This document shows, piece by piece, positions 43,049-57,500 of a stretch of DNA of 64,000 nucleotides (position 1 is the first letter of the stretch; the number at the start of each line of letters is the position of its first letter). Under the pieces are notes generated by a model. That model saw only the letters and a program-made list of their open reading frames with translations. It was not told the origin of the DNA and made no database searches. Made by a program: the position numbers and the translations under genes. The DNA is from Azolla caroliniana. Taxonomy: Eukaryota > Polypodiophyta. Location of the stretch: the NCBI GenBank assembly GCA_043228905.1, contig JBHGNT010000036.1, positions 217,520 through 281,519 of the forward strand, in the 5' to 3' direction.

Positions 43049-44618
43049 TGCTGCTCCCAAAATTCCACCCTTGAAATTTCTGTGTCTAAAGAAATATTAA
43101 ATTAATATTTCAACAAGCCCTAAATTTACTGCAATTAAAAAGTTCGCAAATGCCCTTCATTTCTCTCTGCCCTTAACCTATTTTCAATTAAGTAAAAACT
43201 ACCTTTATTTCCCTAAATGGCCCTAAATTTTCATTAATTCTACGAAGCCACCTAGAATAATTACTTGTGCTATGTGAGAAATTATATGGTCAATTTTCTC
43301 TTTTCCTCTCTTTCGACAATTGACCAGGGGCATTTATGGAAATAATGAACATCTTGGCAGTTATTTCAAAGGTTTTCCTTTTTGTCCATTAGCTTCTTGA
43401 TGCCTAATATCAATGTTCAATTAAAGAACCAATTCCAAATTTCAAGTCTAACATTCCCTGAAACTTTGAAATTTTCACTTGGAATGTAGAAAACAAGACA
43501 TGCTTCTCTTTTTTTCCTTTTGAAATACACACATCCAATATGCAGAGAGATTGTCTCTGTAAGATTACTCAACACTAATAAGCTGACATGTTTTTTCCTT
43601 GCAACATTATAAGACACAATCGAGAAATCAGAGTGGTCAATCACTTTCAATCCTCATCTATGCAAGGACAAAGAATTTACTCTGCACCTCTTAATCCTCA
43701 TGGAAGTTCAGAAGTGCTCTCATAAATATTATGAATCACGCTGAGAAACTATGCAAAACCTCCTTTTTTATTAACAACTACAATTTTTATATTAGCTCAA
43801 GTCTCTCGCAATTCATTTCTTAGTTGATAGATTAAATTATCAGATTAATTTCTATATAGAAGGTCTACCCGTTTTTTTTTAACAAATTCTCAAGCATAAT
43901 AAATATAGCTTAGTGATCTAACAATTAATAATTCCCAATCTATGGCATTATATTCCGGTTTTAGATCATCACATGCATGTATTTCAGTTCAAACCATTAT
44001 ATTGTGTAGATTATGCTAACAATCAACTTATATGCCATTCGTCATATGCGTGGATTTATCTTCAAATCAAATCATGACAGATTTGTATATGCATGTGCAG
44101 ACCATTCAGTTAAAATATGTCTATAATATTTTCAAATTATTTGGCTCAGATATGTGTGTTTATGTTTCGAATCGTTAGGTTTTAAATCTGTGCAATCTGA
44201 TAAAAAGGGAGTGTAGAAAAATCTAAAAATATTGAACCATATACCTGGTTTTAAACTTTGTTTCGTTCGGCAAGTGAGGAGGTAATCGAGCAAATCTGCT
44301 TCCACGAAGAGCTCAACGATCCTCTTCCGAAAGGTTTTCTAATTGAGCATCGTTTACCTTGATACTTTTCTTCATTCTAAGTTTGAATATGGAAAATGAG
44401 GACCAGATTAGGGTTTTGATCATCAGGTAAGAGAAACTCGCCCGAATATCTTAACAGGGCTCATCTTGGATTCTTGATACTTCTCTTCATTTTAAGTAAG
44501 GAGAAGATTAGTGTTTTGAGCATCAGGAAACACAAGAATAAATTAAAACGTAAGAGTATGGCCGACGTTGTAAATACATTCAGGTAAAGAGAATTTGCGT
44601 GGCCGCGCGCGCGTGCGT

Positions 44619-44661
<43 letters not shown>

Positions 44662-44970
44662 GCACTTGAAGAAACCCTAAGATATGTTCAGAGGAAACCC
44701 TGAATCTTCTTCTCCACGCAGGAAGAGGAGGAACCTCATGCAGACCATGTCATTCAAAAGACCTCCGAAATTACCGTGAATAATAACCATGGTTATGTGT
44801 ATGTGTATGTGTATGTATGTATGTGTATGTGTATGTGGCTCGTGTCTATTCTACATCAAATCATAAAGAGGGTTGGCGAGGGAATCGCGGCCACAGACGG
44901 TGTAGGTCGCGCATGCGATATGCACCGTCAGATTTCGATAAGGAAGAACACGCGAAAAAAAAAGTTGTCA
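43049..44970. other. Upstream flank of UTP7; no gene, GA and TG/TATG microsatellites
   Basis: AT-rich sequence that may include the old UTP7 promoter. A GCGCGC word followed by (GA)n lies at about 44605-44657 and a TATG/TGTG tract at about 44791-44836. No coding exon is recognised. Confidence 0.5.
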
Positions 44971-45090
44971 AAGGTCGCCCAACTCTGAGTCGATGGTCGC
45001 CCAACTCTGATTGTTGCAAGTTGCCCAATAGTTTTAGGTCATCCAACCTTGACATTTGCAGGTTGCCCAACCGATTGGTCGCCCAACCAA
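44971..45090. repeat. Six-fold spaced GGTCGCCCAAC motif array
   Basis: The word GGTCGCCCAAC or close variants (ggttgcccaac, ggtcatccaac, agttgcccaat) occurs six times at about 20-23 base spacing between 44971 and 45090, downstream of the MULE transposase reading direction. Such clustered subterminal motifs often mark the ends of DNA transposons, but no matching inverted copy was found beyond the other side of the gene. Confidence 0.6.
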
Positions 45091-45610
45091 ATGTATCATT
45101 TCGACCAAAATCTTCAAATAAGCTTGTTCATTACCCTTAAAACTTACAATAACATATCAAACAGTCACAAAATCCAACCTTAAATTATTCAAAATCGACG
45201 ATCTTTACCATACTTATGTTAAAACAAATAATCATATTAAAACATAAAAGTTAAAAGTTAAAAAACTTAAAACAGAGAACGTAAATCCACTTTAAACACC
45301 GTAAACCCAAATCAAAGGATGACATACTTGAATAAGGAAACTTAAAACATAAATCAACATATTACATACTCCCAAATGCACTCATAAATCAACATAAATC
45401 CACTTGAAACATTGTAAACCCAAATGCACCGGTCCGCAAAACCACTCAAGCTATGTTTATGGCTCATCCGAAGATGATGGCAAGATGCAACCACAATTCT
45501 TGCAACAATCAACATTTGAGTCCCTTGATCTAAAGGTCAAGGCATCACATCTTCTCTGTTGCACATATTGGCAACTGCCTCCTAGCTCGACTTGCGCCTC
45601 TTTGCATTTT
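45091..45610. other. 3' flank of MULE transposase
   Basis: A/T-rich sequence with recurring aaac(a/t)taaaa words and no coding motif. It may be the non-coding 3' part of the transposon. Confidence 0.4.
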
Positions 45611-48292
45611 TCATGTGTGTGCCTTGGAAGTGTTTGGGGAGCTGCCAATAAGATCTTGTGAAATGTTGATTGATGCTCCCCTTTTTGCACCAATTGCTAG
45701 CTTACGCCCTATGGATCCACGGTCTTCTTCATTGGTTGGTTTCAGTGCACCTAGGTGATACACCAACGCCTGACCTATTTCTTCAATGAACTCCATACAT
45801 GCCAAAATTGTTGCACGGTCGAGGGATCGTAACCCTTGCCTAAGACATTGAATAGCACCCTCAACCGTTTGTATTTTCGACTCCCATTCCTCCATTTGTG
45901 ATGTTATAGGGTTTGTCTCCTCGACTGGTTCTACCTCTGTCTCCACTTCCATCTCTGTGAAATGGTCATTGCACATATAGGTTGCATGATCTATAAAAGG
46001 CAACGACCCACATAGATGTGGCATGTGCCTCTCTATAATCATCCTGATGCCGAGTATATGCTTACATTTACTCGTAGGGTCTTGGCAATCACAATATGAA
46101 CATTGGAGCAATACATTATACCATACATTCGGTTTTGTCAAGCTCAATATTTTTAACCAATATCGAGGCTCGTCCACAATATGCATTGTCACATCATTAG
46201 TTTCATACCTCTCTAGTAGCCTTTCGGCCTCTTTAAGTCTTGTTGTTTGATCCCCACAATTTGCACGTGGTGCAAATCTACCACTCTCACATATTTCTTG
46301 TCGTTGCTTGTACCATTCAATAACAGTACCCCCGATGCAAGTGCCAGTTTGACTGTCCTCGATTAAAACATGCACAAGATCGGTAATTGATCGGTTTATC
46401 CTCCCTCTTAAGGTAGTATATTTGATAAACTGCCAATGTCTCTCCACGAGATTGGTAGTGTCAACATGTCCATAGTTGAACATTCTACCAAATTTGGGCC
46501 ACAGTTTCCTCCACACACATGTCAGGCCACACCATCCTCCTTCTATATATTGCCAAACACCTGGCTTGTTTGCATATTCTACCTTTAACTCCTCACATTG
46601 GGCATTGAATGTGGATTTCGTAATGCATTGCATGAGCTGGCACATTCGATTATAAAGATGGTTTCTCTCAGTTGCACTTACCTTTGGCAACAAGTTGTCC
46701 AACCATGCTTTTTTTGCGTGGAAGTGACACAACAAAAGCCGACAATGTGTTTGCGACCTTTGCCCATTTGTAACTATCCAAGATAATCAGTCTGTTGCAA
46801 CCACATTACTTATGGCATTATATGATGTCCAACTTTTATCGATGACTATGGCATTTGGCCTCACATTGGGCATCCGTGCAAATATGACTCTCAAGCAAGT
46901 TTCTAAAGCTACTTGCTCATGGTTAGACCCCTTATCAGAATTACATATCATGTACCATAATGGGATACCAACTCCCATGGCATTTGGGGCCACAACTGCA
47001 TATAATGGCAAGCCAAATTGGTTTGTTTTAAACGTGGAGTCGATTGCCCAAGAGTTGTTTATTGACAATCGCTCACACATCTCTAACATCCATTCATCTT
47101 GGAGCACCAAGATGAATGGTTGCCTTGCGGGAGATCCATATTCACCAGGCAAGTAGGGTTGGACATGAGCCACCTTCCCAAGATCTCGGAGGGCATAGGC
47201 ATCTTGCATCATCAAAGACCAATCAACCCCTGACATGGCACTCCCAATTTTTAACTTGTTGGCCATGTTATTAACCTCCTTTGGTATCATAAAGAACCTA
47301 TAACTCACAAGGTCTAATGGACTAGCCTTGGACTTATGATATGCTTCCTTACACATGCTCATCCGTGCCACATGAAACCCTAAACCAACATCAAAAAGGT
47401 AATCTCTACAACAACTTATAACATTTGGGGCCACTGGCAAATAGTACGCATCTGGTCTACTTCTTGGTACATGACCCGTATGAGGTCCATATATTGAAAC
47501 GGTCACTGTCCCATGGTCAACCCCGCCATTCATTCGAGCGTTCACATGAAAACTACACCCACATCAAGATGAATGCTTTCTACGTCGAGTGCATGGATAT
47601 TGCTTGTTGGCCACACCGCATCGGTGACAATTATACCTAGTTACATGTGCACCCCTTGTGATCCCTGTATGGAAGCGTGTGTGATACCTCAATTGAACAT
47701 CTATGAGCATATCATCAACCCTATGTGCCTCTATCTTGATCACTTCTATGGGTCTAGACTTTTTATATTTCACGACACTTGTCCCCTCCATGTCAGATGG
47801 AGTTAACCTCAACACAACTTGACAACCACATTGGTCAATCACTGCTTTCACATACGCACTAGGGATCCCATGGTCACGAAGGTCATTGGACCAAAGTCTC
47901 TTTAACTTTGACAGAGTACTTGTCAAAGAACGGTGCGATGCGCCGCAATGTGACACCAATACTATCTCCCTCCATTTCTCTACGTGCGTAATCTGAAGAT
48001 GAGGCGATGCCTTAAGGTGTATTGCATTCTCATTTCTAAGCGTGAGACAACTCTTCATGCGCCTCCATGCATGTAAATTAAGAGGTGCACCCCTTGTGAG
48101 TGTGCTTAATATTTCAAATGTTACCTTAACTTGACCCAATAAATCTTTAAGCATTAAATCGTACATGAAGGGATCAACCTCCTCCGCCCCTTCTTCGGAT
48201 GAAGCCGACTCATAGTCTTCGGATGTAGACGAATCCTAGTCTTCGTCGATGGTTGCGGAGTATGGTGATGCATAAACCATCCTCAGAATCAT
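45611..48292 (-). pseudogene. MULE-type transposase with SWIM zinc finger, three in-frame stops
   Basis: One minus-strand frame from ATG 48292 to 45611 (about 893 codons) closed at 48236-48238 (TAG), 47561-47563 (TGA) and 46787-46789 (TGA). Parts in order: acidic N-terminus; a Cys/His-rich segment (YNCHRCGVANKQYPCTRRRK then CGCSFHV); MULE DDE core with NSWAIDSTFKTNQFGLPL, NAIVIDKSWTSYNAI (two Asp) and, after CHFHAKKAW, TTNLVERHWQ (likely catalytic Glu); SWIM finger CDCQDPTSKCKH; a Glu-rich helical C-terminus. The family cuts and pastes Mutator-like elements. No frameshift is present; each stop is one transition away from a sense codon (CGA or CAG). Terminal inverted repeats were not found. 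Confidence 0.85.
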
Positions 48293-48424
48293 ACAAGGAC
48301 GTTGTCATGCCTTACAGCTCCGGATCGTTGCGTGAGTCGGGTGGGAACCGCTGGGGTTTTCGACTAGGAGGAATGAAAATTCTAAGGCAATTAAGAATAT
48401 GAAATATATTGTAAGAACGAAAGA
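48293..48424. other. Junction between MULE and telomere-like tract
   Basis: About 130 bases with no recognisable repeat or gene; a candidate place for the transposon end or an old chromosome breakpoint. Confidence 0.4.
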
Positions 48425-48509
48425 TTTAGGGTTTAGGGTTTAGGGATTAGGGTTTAGGGTCGGGGTTTAGGGTTTAGGGTTTAGGGTTTAGGGTTTAGGG
48501 TTTAGGGTT
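48425..48509 (+). repeat. Interstitial telomere tract, same orientation as terminal array
   Basis: About 12 units of TTTAGGG with two variants (ggattaggg; gggtcggggttt), G-strand oriented to the right as in the terminal telomere. It directly abuts the first satellite monomer at 48510. Confidence 0.95.
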
Positions 48510-51500
48510 AAAATGTTCATACCTGGCTCGTGTGATATCGGATTTTTGTATTCAAACATGCGTATCGAAGCTAACAACGCTAGCTATGATATGGAATTAA
48601 AAAATCAAGCTTTGGAAACTCAGGTCGAGAGATTTTACAAATATTGCAAATTTGAGGAGGTAGTAGACAAGAGCCCGTTAGGAAATGAATATGTTCATAC
48701 CTGGCTCGTGTGATATCAGATTTTTGTGTTCAACCATGGGAATTGAAGCTAAAAACGCTAGCTATGATATGGAATTAGAAAATCAAGATTTTGAAACTCA
48801 GGTTGAGAGACATGAAGAAATTAGCAAATTTGAGGAGGGACTTGACAAGAGCCCGTGAGTAAATTAAAATGTTCATACCTGGCTCGTGTGATATCGGATT
48901 TTTGTGTTCAAACATGCGTATCGAAGCTAACAACGCTAGCTATGATATGGAATTAAAAAATAAAGCTTTAGAAACTTAGGTCGAGAGATTTTACAAAATT
49001 TTCAAATTTAAGGAGGTAGTGAACAAGAGCCCGTTAGGAAATGAAAATGTTCATACTTGGCTCGTCTGATATCGGATTTTTGTGTTCAACCATGCGAATC
49101 GTAGCTAAAAATGGTAGCTATGATATGGAATTAAAAAATCAAAATTTTTAAACTCAGGCCGAGAGACATGACAAAATTTGAAAATTTGAGGAGCCCGTGA
49201 GTAAATTAAAATGTTCATACCTAGCTCGTGTGATATCCGATTTTTGTATTCAAACATGCGTATCGAAGCTAACAACGCTAGATATGATATGGAATTAAAA
49301 AATCAAGCTTTGGAAATTCAACTCGAGAGATTTTACAAATATTGAAAATTTGAGGAGGTAGTGGACAAGAGCCCGTTAGGAAATGAAAATGTTCATACCT
49401 CGCTCGTGTGATATCGGATTTTTGTGTTCAACCATGCGAATCGAAGCTAAAAACGCTAGCTATGATATGGAATTAAAAAATCATGATTTTGAAACTCAGG
49501 TCTAGAGACATGAAGAAATTATCAAAATTTTGAGGAGGGACTTTAGAAGAGCCCGTGAGTAAACTAAAATATTCCTACCTGGTTCGTGGGATCCCGGATT
49601 TTTGTATTCAAAGATGTGAATCGAAGCTAAGAATGCTAGCCATGATATTGAGTTGAAAAATTATAATTTGGAATCTCAGGTCGAGAGACATGACGAAATT
49701 TGAAAATTTGAGAAGGTAGTGGAGAAGAGCCCGTTAGGAAATGAAAATGTTTATACCTGGCTCGTGTGATATCGGATTTTTGTGTTCAAACATGCGTATC
49801 GAAGTTTGAAACGCTAGCTATAATATGGAATTAAAAAATCAAGATTTTGAAACTCAGGTTGAGAGACATGAAGAAATTATCAAAATTTTGAGGAGGGACT
49901 TCAGAAGAGCCTGTGAGTAAACTAAAATATTCATACCTGGTTCGTGGGATCCCGGATTTTTGTATTCAAACATGCGTATCGAAGCTAACAACGCTAGCTA
50001 TGATATGGAATTAAAAAATCAAGCTTTGGAAACTCAGGTCGAGAGATTTTACAAATATTACAAATTTGAGGAGGTAGTAGACAAGAGCCCGTTAGGAATT
50101 GAAAATGTTTATACCTCGCTCGTGTGATATCAGATTTTTGTGTTCAACCATGGGAATCGAAGCTAAAAACGCTAGCTATGATATGGAATTAAAAAATCAA
50201 GATTTTTAAACTCAGGTTGAGAGACATGACGAAATTAAAAAATTTGAGGAGGGAGTTGAGAAGAGCCCGTTAGGAGTTCAAAATGTTCATAACTAGCTCG
50301 TGCGATATCAGATTTTTGTATTCAAACATGCGTATCGAAGCTAACAACGCTAGCTATGATATGGATTTAAAAAATCAAGCTTTGGAAACTCAAGTCGAGA
50401 GATTTTACAAATATTGCAAATTTGAGAAGTTAGTGGACAAGAGCCCGTTAGGAAATGGAAATGTTCATACCTGGCTCGTGTGATATCGGATTTTTGTGTT
50501 TAAACATGCGTATCGAAGCTAAAAACGTTAACTATGATATGGAATTAAAAAATCAAGATTTTGAAACTGAGGTCTAGAGACATACAGAAATTATCCAAAT
50601 TCTAAGGAGGGACTTTAGAAGAGCCCGTGAGTAAATTAAAATATTCATACCTGGTTCGTGGGATCCCGGATTTTTGTATTCCAAGATGTGAATCGAAGCT
50701 AAGAACGCTAGCCATGATATTGAGTTGCAAAATTATAATTTGGAATCTCAGGTCGAGAGACATGACGAAATTTGAAAATTTGAGAAGGTAGTGGAGAAGA
50801 GCCCGTTAGGAAATGAAAATGTTCATACCTGGCTCGTGTGATATCGGATTTTTGTGTTCAACCATGGGAATCGAAGCTAAAAACTCTAGCTATGATATCG
50901 AATTAAAAAATCAAGATTTTTAAATGCAGGTTGAGAGACATGAAGAAATTAGCAAATTTGAGGAGGGACTTGACAAGAGCCCGTGAGTAAATTAAAATGT
51001 TCATACCTGGCTCGTGTGATATTGGATTTTTGTGTTCAAACATGCGTATCGAAGCTAACAACGCTAGCTATGATATCGAATTAAAAAATCAAGCTTAAGA
51101 AACTCAGGTCGAGAGATTTTACAAAATTTTCAAATTTGAGGAGGTAGTGGACAAGAGCCCGTTAGGAAATAAAAATTTTCATACCTGGCACGTCTGATAT
51201 AGGAATTTTGTGTTGAACCATGCGAATCGTAGCTTAAAACGCTAGCTATGATATGGAATTAAAAAATCAAGATTTTTAAACTCAGGCCGAGAGACATGAC
51301 GAAATTTGATAATTTGAGGAGGGACATGAGAAGAGCTCGTGAGTAAATTAAAATGTTCATACCTGGCTTGTGTGATATCAGATTTTTGTATTCAAACATG
51401 TGTATCGAAGCTAACAACGCTAACTATGATATGGAATTAAAAAATCAAGCTTTGGAAACTCAAGTCGAGAGATTTTACAAATATTGCAAATTTGAGAAAG

Positions 51501-54500
51501 TAGTGGACAAGATGTGAATCGAAGCTAAGAACGCTAGCCATGATATTGAGTTGCAAAATTATAATTTGGAATCTCAGGTCGAGAGACATGACGAAATTGG
51601 AAAATTTGAGAAGGTAGTGGAGAAGAGCCCGTTAGGAAATGAAAATGATCATACCTCGCTCGTGTGATATCGGATTTTTGTGTTCAACCATGGGAATCGA
51701 AGCTAAAAACACTACCTATGATATGGAATTAAAAAATCAAGATTTTTAAATGCAGGTTGAGAGACATGAAGAAATTAGCAAATTTGAGGAGGGACTTGAC
51801 AAGAGCCCGTGAGTAAATTAAAATGTTCATACCTGGCTCGTGTGATATTGGATTTTTGTGTTCAAACATGCGTATCGAAGCTAACAACGCTAGCTATGAT
51901 ATCGAATTAAAAAATCAAGCTTTAGAAACTCAGGTCGAGAGATTTTACAAAATTTTCAAATTTGAGGAGGTAGTGGACAAGAGCCCGTTAGGAAATAAAA
52001 ATTTTCATACCTGGCACGTTTGATATAGGATTTTTGTGTTCAACCATGCGAATCGTAGCTAAAAACGCTAGCTATGATATGGAATTAAAAAATCAAGATT
52101 TTTAAAATCAAGCAGAGAGACATGACGAAATTAGAAAATTTGAGGAGGGACTTGAGAAGAGCCCGTGAGTAAATTAAAATGTTTATACCTGGTTCGTGTG
52201 ATCCCGGATTTTTGTGTTGAAAGATACGAATCGAATCTAACAACGCTAGCTATGATATTGAGTTGAGAAATTATGATTTGGAAATTCAGGTCGAGCGACA
52301 TGACGAAATTAGCAAATTTGAGGAGGTAGTAGAGAAGAGCCCGATAGGAAATGAAAATGTTCATACCTTGCTCGTGTGATATCGGATTTTTGTGTTCAAC
52401 CATGCGAATCGAAGCTAACAACACTAGCTATGATATTCAATAGAGAAATCAAGATTTGGAAACTCAAGTCGAGAGACATGAAATAATTTGCAAATTTGAG
52501 AAGGTAGTGGAGAAGAGCACGTTAGGAAATGAAAATGTTCATACCTCGCTCGTGTGATATCGAATTTTTGTGTTCAACCATGCGAATCGAAGCTAACAAC
52601 ACTAGCTATAATATAGAATTAAAAAATCAAGATTTTGAAACTCAGGTCGAGAGACATGACAAAATTAAAAACTTTGAGGAGGGAGTTGAGAAGAGCCCGT
52701 GAGTAAATTAAAATGTTCATACCTGGCTCGTGTGATCCCGGATTTTTGTGTTCAAAATGCGAATCGAAGCAAAAAACGCTAGCTATGATATGGAATTAAA
52801 AAATCAAGATTTTGAAAATCACGTCGAGAGACATGAAGAAATTAGAAAATTTGAGGAGGGACTTGAGAAGAGCCCGTGAGTAAATTAAAATGTTTATACC
52901 TGGTTCGTGTGATCCCGGATTTTTGTGTTGAAATATACGAATCTAATCAAACAACGCTAGCTATGATATTGAGTTGAGAAATTATGATTTCGAAATTCAG
53001 GTCGAGAGACATGACGAAATCAGCAAATTTGAGGAGGTAGTACAGAAGAGCCAGATAGGAAATGAAAATGTTCATACCTTGCTCGTGTGATATCGGATTT
53101 TTGTGTTCAACCATGCGAATCGAAGCTAACAACACTAGCTATGATATTGAATAGAAAAATCAAGATTTGGAAACTCAGGTCGAGAGACATGAAAAAATTT
53201 GCAAATTTGAGAAGGTAGTGGACAAGAGCTCGTTAGGAAATGAAAATGTTCATAACTGGCTCCTTTGATATCGGATTTTTGTGTTCAACCATGCGAATCG
53301 AACCTAATAACACTAGCTATCATATGGAATTAAAAAATCAAGATTTTGATACTCAAGTCGAGAGACCTGACGAAATTAAAAAATTTGAGGACGGAGTTGA
53401 GAAGAGCCTGTGAGTAAATTAAAATGTTCATACCTAGCTCGTGTGATCCCGGATTTTTGTGTTCAAAGATACGAATCGAAGCTAACAACGCTAGCTATGA
53501 TATTGAATAGAAAAATTATGATTTGGAAATTCAGGTCGAGAAACATGACGAAATTAGCAAATTTGAGGAGGTAGTAGAGAAGAGCCCGTTAGGAAATGAA
53601 AATGTTCATACCTAGTTGTGTGATATCGGATTTCTGTGTTCAACCATGCGAATCGAAGCTAACAACACTAGCTATGATAGGGAATTAAAAAATCAAGATT
53701 TTGAAACTCAGGTCGAGAGACATGAAGAAATTAGCAAATTTGAGGAGGGACTTGAGAAGAGCCGATGAGTAAATTAAAATGTTCATACCTGGTTCGTGTG
53801 ATATCGGATTTTTGTGTTCAAACATGCGTACCGAAGCTAACAACGCTAGCTATGATATTGAGTTGGAAAATTATAATTTGGAAACTCAGGTCGAGAGACA
53901 TGACGAAATTTGAAAATTTGAGGAGGTATTGGAGAAGAGCCTGTTAGGAAATGAAAATGTTCATACCGGGCTCGTGTGATATCGGATTTTTGTGTTCAAA
54001 CGTGCGTATCGGAGGTTGAAACGCTAGCTACAATATGGAATTAACAAATGTAGATTTTGAAACTCAGGTCGAGAGATATGAAGAAATTATCAAAATTTAA
54101 GGAGGGACTCGAGAAGAGCCCGTGAGTAAATTAAAATATTCATACCTGGCCCGTGTAAAAACGCTACCTATGATATGGAATTAAAAAATCAAGATTTTGA
54201 ACCTCAGGTCGAGACAATAGAAGAAATTATCAAAATGTGAGGAGGGACTTGAGAAGAGCCCGTGAGTAAATTAAAATGTTTATACCTGGCTCGTGTGATC
54301 CCGCATTTTTGTGTACAAAGATACGAATCGAAGCTAACAACGCTAGCTATGATATTGAATAGAAAAATTATGATTTGGAAATTCAGGTCGAGAGACATGA
54401 AGAAATTAGCAAATTTGAGGAGGAAGTAGAGAAGAGCCCGTTAGGAAATGAAAATGTTCATACCTGGCTCGTGTGATATCGGATTTTTGTGTTCAATCAT

Positions 54501-57500
54501 GCGAATCGAAGCTAACAACACTAGCTATAATATGGAATTAAAAAATCAAGATTTTGAAACTCAAGTCGAGAGACATTAAGAAATTAAAAACTTTGAGGAG
54601 GGAGTTGAGAAGAGCCCGTGAGTAAATTAAAATGTTCATACCTGGCTCGTGTGATCCCGGATTTTTGTGTTCAAAGATACGAATCGAAGCTAACAACGCT
54701 AGCTATGATATTGAATAGAAAAATTATGATTTGGAAATTCAGGTCGAGAGACATGAAGAAATTAGAAAATTTGAGGAGGGACTTGAGGAAGAAATTAAAA
54801 TGTTCATACCTGGTTCGTGTGATCTCGGATTTTTGTGTTCAAAGATACGAATCGAATCTAACAACGCTATCTATGATATTGAGTTGAAAAATTATGATTT
54901 GGTAATTTAGGTCGAGAGACAAGACGAAATTAGCAAATTTGAGGAGGTTGTAGAGAAGAGCCCGATAGGAAATGAAAATGTTCATACCTGGCTCGTCTGA
55001 TATCGGATTTTTGTGTTCAACCATGCGAATCGAAGATACCAACACTAGCTATGATATTGAATAGAAAAATCAAGATTTGGAAACTCAGGTCGAGAGACAT
55101 GAAAAAAATTTGCAAATTTGAGAAGGTAGTGGACAAGAGCCCGTCAGGAAATTAAAATGTTCATACCTAGCTCCCTTGATATCAGATTTTTGTGTTCAAC
55201 CATGCGAATCGAAGCTAATAACACTAGCTATCATATGGAATTAAAAAATCAAGATTTTGATACTCAAGTCGAGAGACCTGACGAAATTAAAAAATTTGAG
55301 GAGGGACTTGAGAAGAGCCCGTGAGTAAATTAAAATGTTCATACCTAGCTCGTGTCATATCGGATTTTTGTGTTCAACCATGCGAATCGAAGCTAACAAC
55401 ACTAGCTATGATATTGAATAGAAAAATCAAGATTTGGAAACTCAGGTCGAGAGACATGAAAAAATTTGCAAATTTGAGAAGGTAGTGGACAAGAGCCCGT
55501 TAGGAAATGAAAATGTTCATACCTGGCTGCCTTGATATCGGATTTTTGTGTTCAACATGCGAATCCAAGCTAATAACACTAGCTATCATATGGAATTAAA
55601 AATCAAGATTTTGATACTCAAGTCGAGAGACTTGACGAAATTATAAAATTTGAGCAGGGAGTTGAGAAGAGCCCGTGAGTAAATTAAAATGTTCATACCT
55701 GGCATGTGTGATATCGGATTTTTGTGTTCAACCATGCGAATCGAAGCTAAAAACGCTAGCTATGATATTGAGTTGAAAAATTATGATTTGGAAATTCAGG
55801 TCAAGAGACATGACGAAATTAGCAATTTTGAGGAGGTAGTAGAGAAGAGCCCGTTAGGAAATGAAAATGTTCATACCTAGCTTTGTGATATCGGATTTCT
55901 GTGTTCAACCATGCGAATCGAAGCTAACAACACTAGCTATGATATGGAATTAAAAAATCAAGATTTTGAAACTCAGGTCGAGAGACATGAAGAAATTATC
56001 AAAATTTGAGGAAGTACTTGAGAAGAGCCCGTGAGTAAATTGAAATATTCATACCTGGCTGGTGGGATCCCGGATTTCTGTGTTCAAATATGCGAATCGA
56101 AGCTAAGAATGCTAGCCATGATATTGGGTTGAAAAATTATAATTAGGAAACTCAGGTCGAAAGACATGACGAAATTTGAAAATTTGAGTAGTTAGTGGAG
56201 AAGAGCCCGTTAGGAAATGAAAATGTTCATACCTGGCTCGTGTGATATCGGATTTTTGTGTTCAAACATGCGTATCGGAGGTTAAAATGCTAGCTATGAT
56301 ATGGAATTAAAAAATCAAGATTTTGAAACTCTGGTCGAGAGACATAAAGAAATTAGCAAATTTGAGGAGGGACTTGAGAAAAGCCCATGAGTAAATTAAA
56401 ATGTTCATACCTGGCTCGTGTGATATGGAATTTTGTATTCAAACATGTGTATCGAAGCTAACAACGCTAGCTATGATATGGAATTAAAAAATCAAGCTTT
56501 CGAAACTCAAGTCGAGAGATTTTACAAATATTGCAAATTTGAGAAGGTAGTGGAGAAGAGCCCGTTAGGAAATGAAAATGTTCATACCTGGCTCTTGTGA
56601 TTCCGGATTTTTGTGTTCAAAGATACGAATGGAGGGTAAGAACGCTAGCCATGATATTGAGTTGAAAAATTATAATTTGGAAACTCAGGTCGAGAGACAT
56701 GACGAAATTGGAAAATTTGAGGCGGTAGTGGAGAAGAGCCCGTTAGAAAATGGAAATGTTCATACCTGGCTCATGTGATCCTGAATTTTTGTGTTCAAAC
56801 ATGCGAATCGAAGCTAACAACACTAGCTATGATATTGAGTTGAAAAATTATAATTTAGAAACTCAGGTCGAGAGACAAGAAGAAATTAGCAAATTTGAAG
56901 AGGGAGTTGAGAAGAGCCCGTGAGTAAATTAAAATGTTGTTACCTGGCTCGTGTGATATCGGATTTTTGTGTTCAACCGTGAGTATTGAAGCTAAAAATG
57001 CTAGCTATGATATGGAATTAAAAAATCAAGCTTTGGAAACTCAAGTCGAGAGACAGTAAGAAATTACCAAATCTGAGGAGGTACTTGAGAAGAGCCCGTG
57101 AGTAAATTAAAATATTCATACCTGGCTCGTGTGATCCCGGATTTTTGTGTTCAAAGATACGAATGGAGTGTAAGAACGCTAGCCATGATATTGAGTTGAA
57201 AAATTATAATTTGGAAACTTAGGTCGAGAGACATGACGAAATCTGAAAATTTGAGGAGGTAATGGAGAAGAGCCCATTAGGAAATGAAAATGTTCATATC
57301 TAGCTCGTGTGATATCGGATTTTTGTGTTCAAACATGCGTATCGGAGGTTGAAACGCTAGCTATGATATGGAATTAAAAAATCAAGACTTTGAAACTCAG
57401 GTCGAGAGACATGAAGAAATTAGCAAATTTGAGGAGGGAGTTGAGAGGAGCCCGTGAGTAAATTAAAATGTTCATACCTGGCTCGTGTGATCCCGGATTT

